Part shown: piece by piece, positions 14,658-15,248 of the stretch
Layout: every line of letters starts with the position of its first letter
Position numbering within the stretch: the stretch's first letter is position 1
From: an uncultured Clostridia bacterium
Lineage (GTDB): Bacteria > Bacillota > Clostridia > TANB77 > RGIG9151
DNA length: 15,248 nt
Reading direction: 5' to 3'
NCBI GenBank assembly: GCA_934500865.1
Contig: CAKSUD010000038.1
Coordinates: forward strand, 1-15,248
Notes under the pieces: model-generated
Database searches by the model: none
Seen by the model: only the letters and a program-made list of their open reading frames with translations
Told to the model about the DNA's origin: nothing
Made by a program: the position numbers and the translations under genes

Positions 14658-14812
14658 TGTTTGAACATTACACAACCTTTTTGCCATATCAAAGAACTAA
14701 AATAAGCAGTACACGAATGCAAGATACGCATCACAAATCGCATGCCCCTGCATATTTTAAAGCATTTGTTATATCAACACAGCATGCCGCATCGAAAAAC
14801 TGCTTTTTTATT

Positions 14813-14841
14813 AGTATAGCACACCCGTCAAATTATGTCAA
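14813..14841 (-). promoter_or_regulatory. Sigma-A-type promoter of the T7SS operon
   Basis: On the - strand TTGACA (14836-14841), exactly 17 bases, then TATACT (14813-14818) gives a near-consensus vegetative promoter. It lies in an AT-rich region just after the hydrolase gene. Transcription should begin near 14805-14807, leaving a leader of about 160 bases before the GTG at 14645, with two GGCATGC repeats in it. Confidence 0.8.
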
Positions 14842-14867
14842 TACAAGATTTTCGATTTTACACACTT

Positions 14868-15248
14868 TCATTGCTCATGTGTCAAGTATGGGTTATACAA
14901 AAGAGTCAAAACACCCTCAAAGAAAACCGATTGATACTCATCCGTCCAAAAGAAAACGCACGAAGCGACGAAGCGGGCGATCAGGTCAGCGAAGCGGGGG
15001 TCTTGATGGTCTTTGGGGCTGACGTAGCTGCAGTGGGTGGCGTGGAGGATCGAGAGCGCGTATTGGAATTCGTCGTAGCGGAAATGGCGCAGGGTCGAGA
15101 GGAGCAGGTTGGTCTGCTCAAGGCGGTTTTCCATATCTTTATCAGCCGCTATGAACATCATCGGCGGGTACTCCTTTTCAAGGCCGACGTAGTACAGCGG
15201 CGCGGCGTCATCCACGATCAGTCTGCGGCCGTCGAGGTTTCTTTCCTT
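14868..15248 (-). CDS. Alpha/beta-hydrolase (esterase/lipase type), C-terminal part only
   Basis: The frame is open to the window edge (15248) and stops at 14868, giving 126 visible residues; the start and nucleophile Ser lie outside. It shows the end of an esterase fold: YPPMMFIAADKDMENRLEQT, with the likely catalytic Asp in the AADKDMENR loop, and SILHATHCSYV, with the likely catalytic His. Such proteins are cytoplasmic carboxylesterases or deacetylases; the substrate is unknown. GC is about 58% by hand count upstream of about 14955 but falls to about 35% for the last 30 or so codons, so the native C-terminus may have been replaced at the island junction. Another in-frame GTG at 15213-15215 is internal, not the start. 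It is unrelated in function to the T7SS as far as can be seen. Confidence 0.85.
   Translation of the reverse strand, partial: KERNLDGRRLIVDDAAPLYYVGLEKEYPPMMFIAADKDMENRLEQTNLLLSTLRHFRYDEFQYALSILHATHCSYVSPKDHQDPRFADLIARFVASCVFFWTDEYQSVFFEGVLTLLYNPYLTHEQ

Noticed and set aside
278..14915. Direct repeat marking the island ends (short matches such as AAAACACC near 304 and 14909, GATTTTC near 278 and 14847)
   Set aside because: Only 7-8 bases shared, not flanked by any integrase or tRNA; expected by chance.
1..15248. CRISPR arrays, rRNA, tRNA or insertion sequences
   Set aside because: No regularly spaced repeats, cloverleaf-like segments, rRNA-like sequence or transposase-like protein were seen on reading both strands.

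Overview
The window holds one compact minus-strand locus for a Firmicutes-type (T7SSb / ESX-like) type VII secretion system. On either side is a partial housekeeping-type gene: a cupin-domain protein on + (bases 2-289, 5' end cut off) and the C-terminal part of an alpha/beta-hydrolase on - (14868-15248, 5' end cut off). The YukD/EsaB-like, EssC-like and WXG100 proteins, the Shine-Dalgarno sites and a sigma-A-type promoter point to a Gram-positive Bacillota, probably a clostridial relative; that taxonomic reading is inference. By hand count the left flank is about 67% GC and the right flank about 58%, while sampled locus ends are 35-40%. The locus therefore looks like a lower-GC insertion in a higher-GC chromosome.

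The order in the direction of transcription (right to left) starts with a consensus-like promoter (14813-14841). Next come an exported TPR/double-SH3 protein, an exported TPR/Fn3 protein, a membrane pseudokinase with an Fn3-bearing outer part (EssB/YukC-like), EssC (FHA-FHA-2TM-FtsK ATPases) and EsaB/YukD. These are followed by three WXG100 proteins and a 73-aa helical protein. After a 334-base gap come an 894-aa lipase-like effector candidate and a two-TM membrane protein. Gaps are mostly 10-75 bases, so the first nine genes look like one operon. The effector and its downstream partner may form a second unit or a read-through tail.

Proposed joint action: EssC is the motor, with EsaB and the pseudokinase as the cytoplasmic/membrane core. 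The two exported Fn3/SH3 proteins are likely envelope parts. The WXG100 proteins and the 73-aa protein are secreted or targeting partners. The lipase-like protein is the cargo toxin and the small membrane protein is a possible immunity factor. The effector has its GHSQG hydrolase core before a helical, WXG100-like C-terminus. This is the reverse of LXG toxins and resembles the layout described for S. aureus TslA. No EsaA- or EssA-like gene is visible, which together with the Fn3/SH3 exported genes makes this an unusual T7SS architecture.
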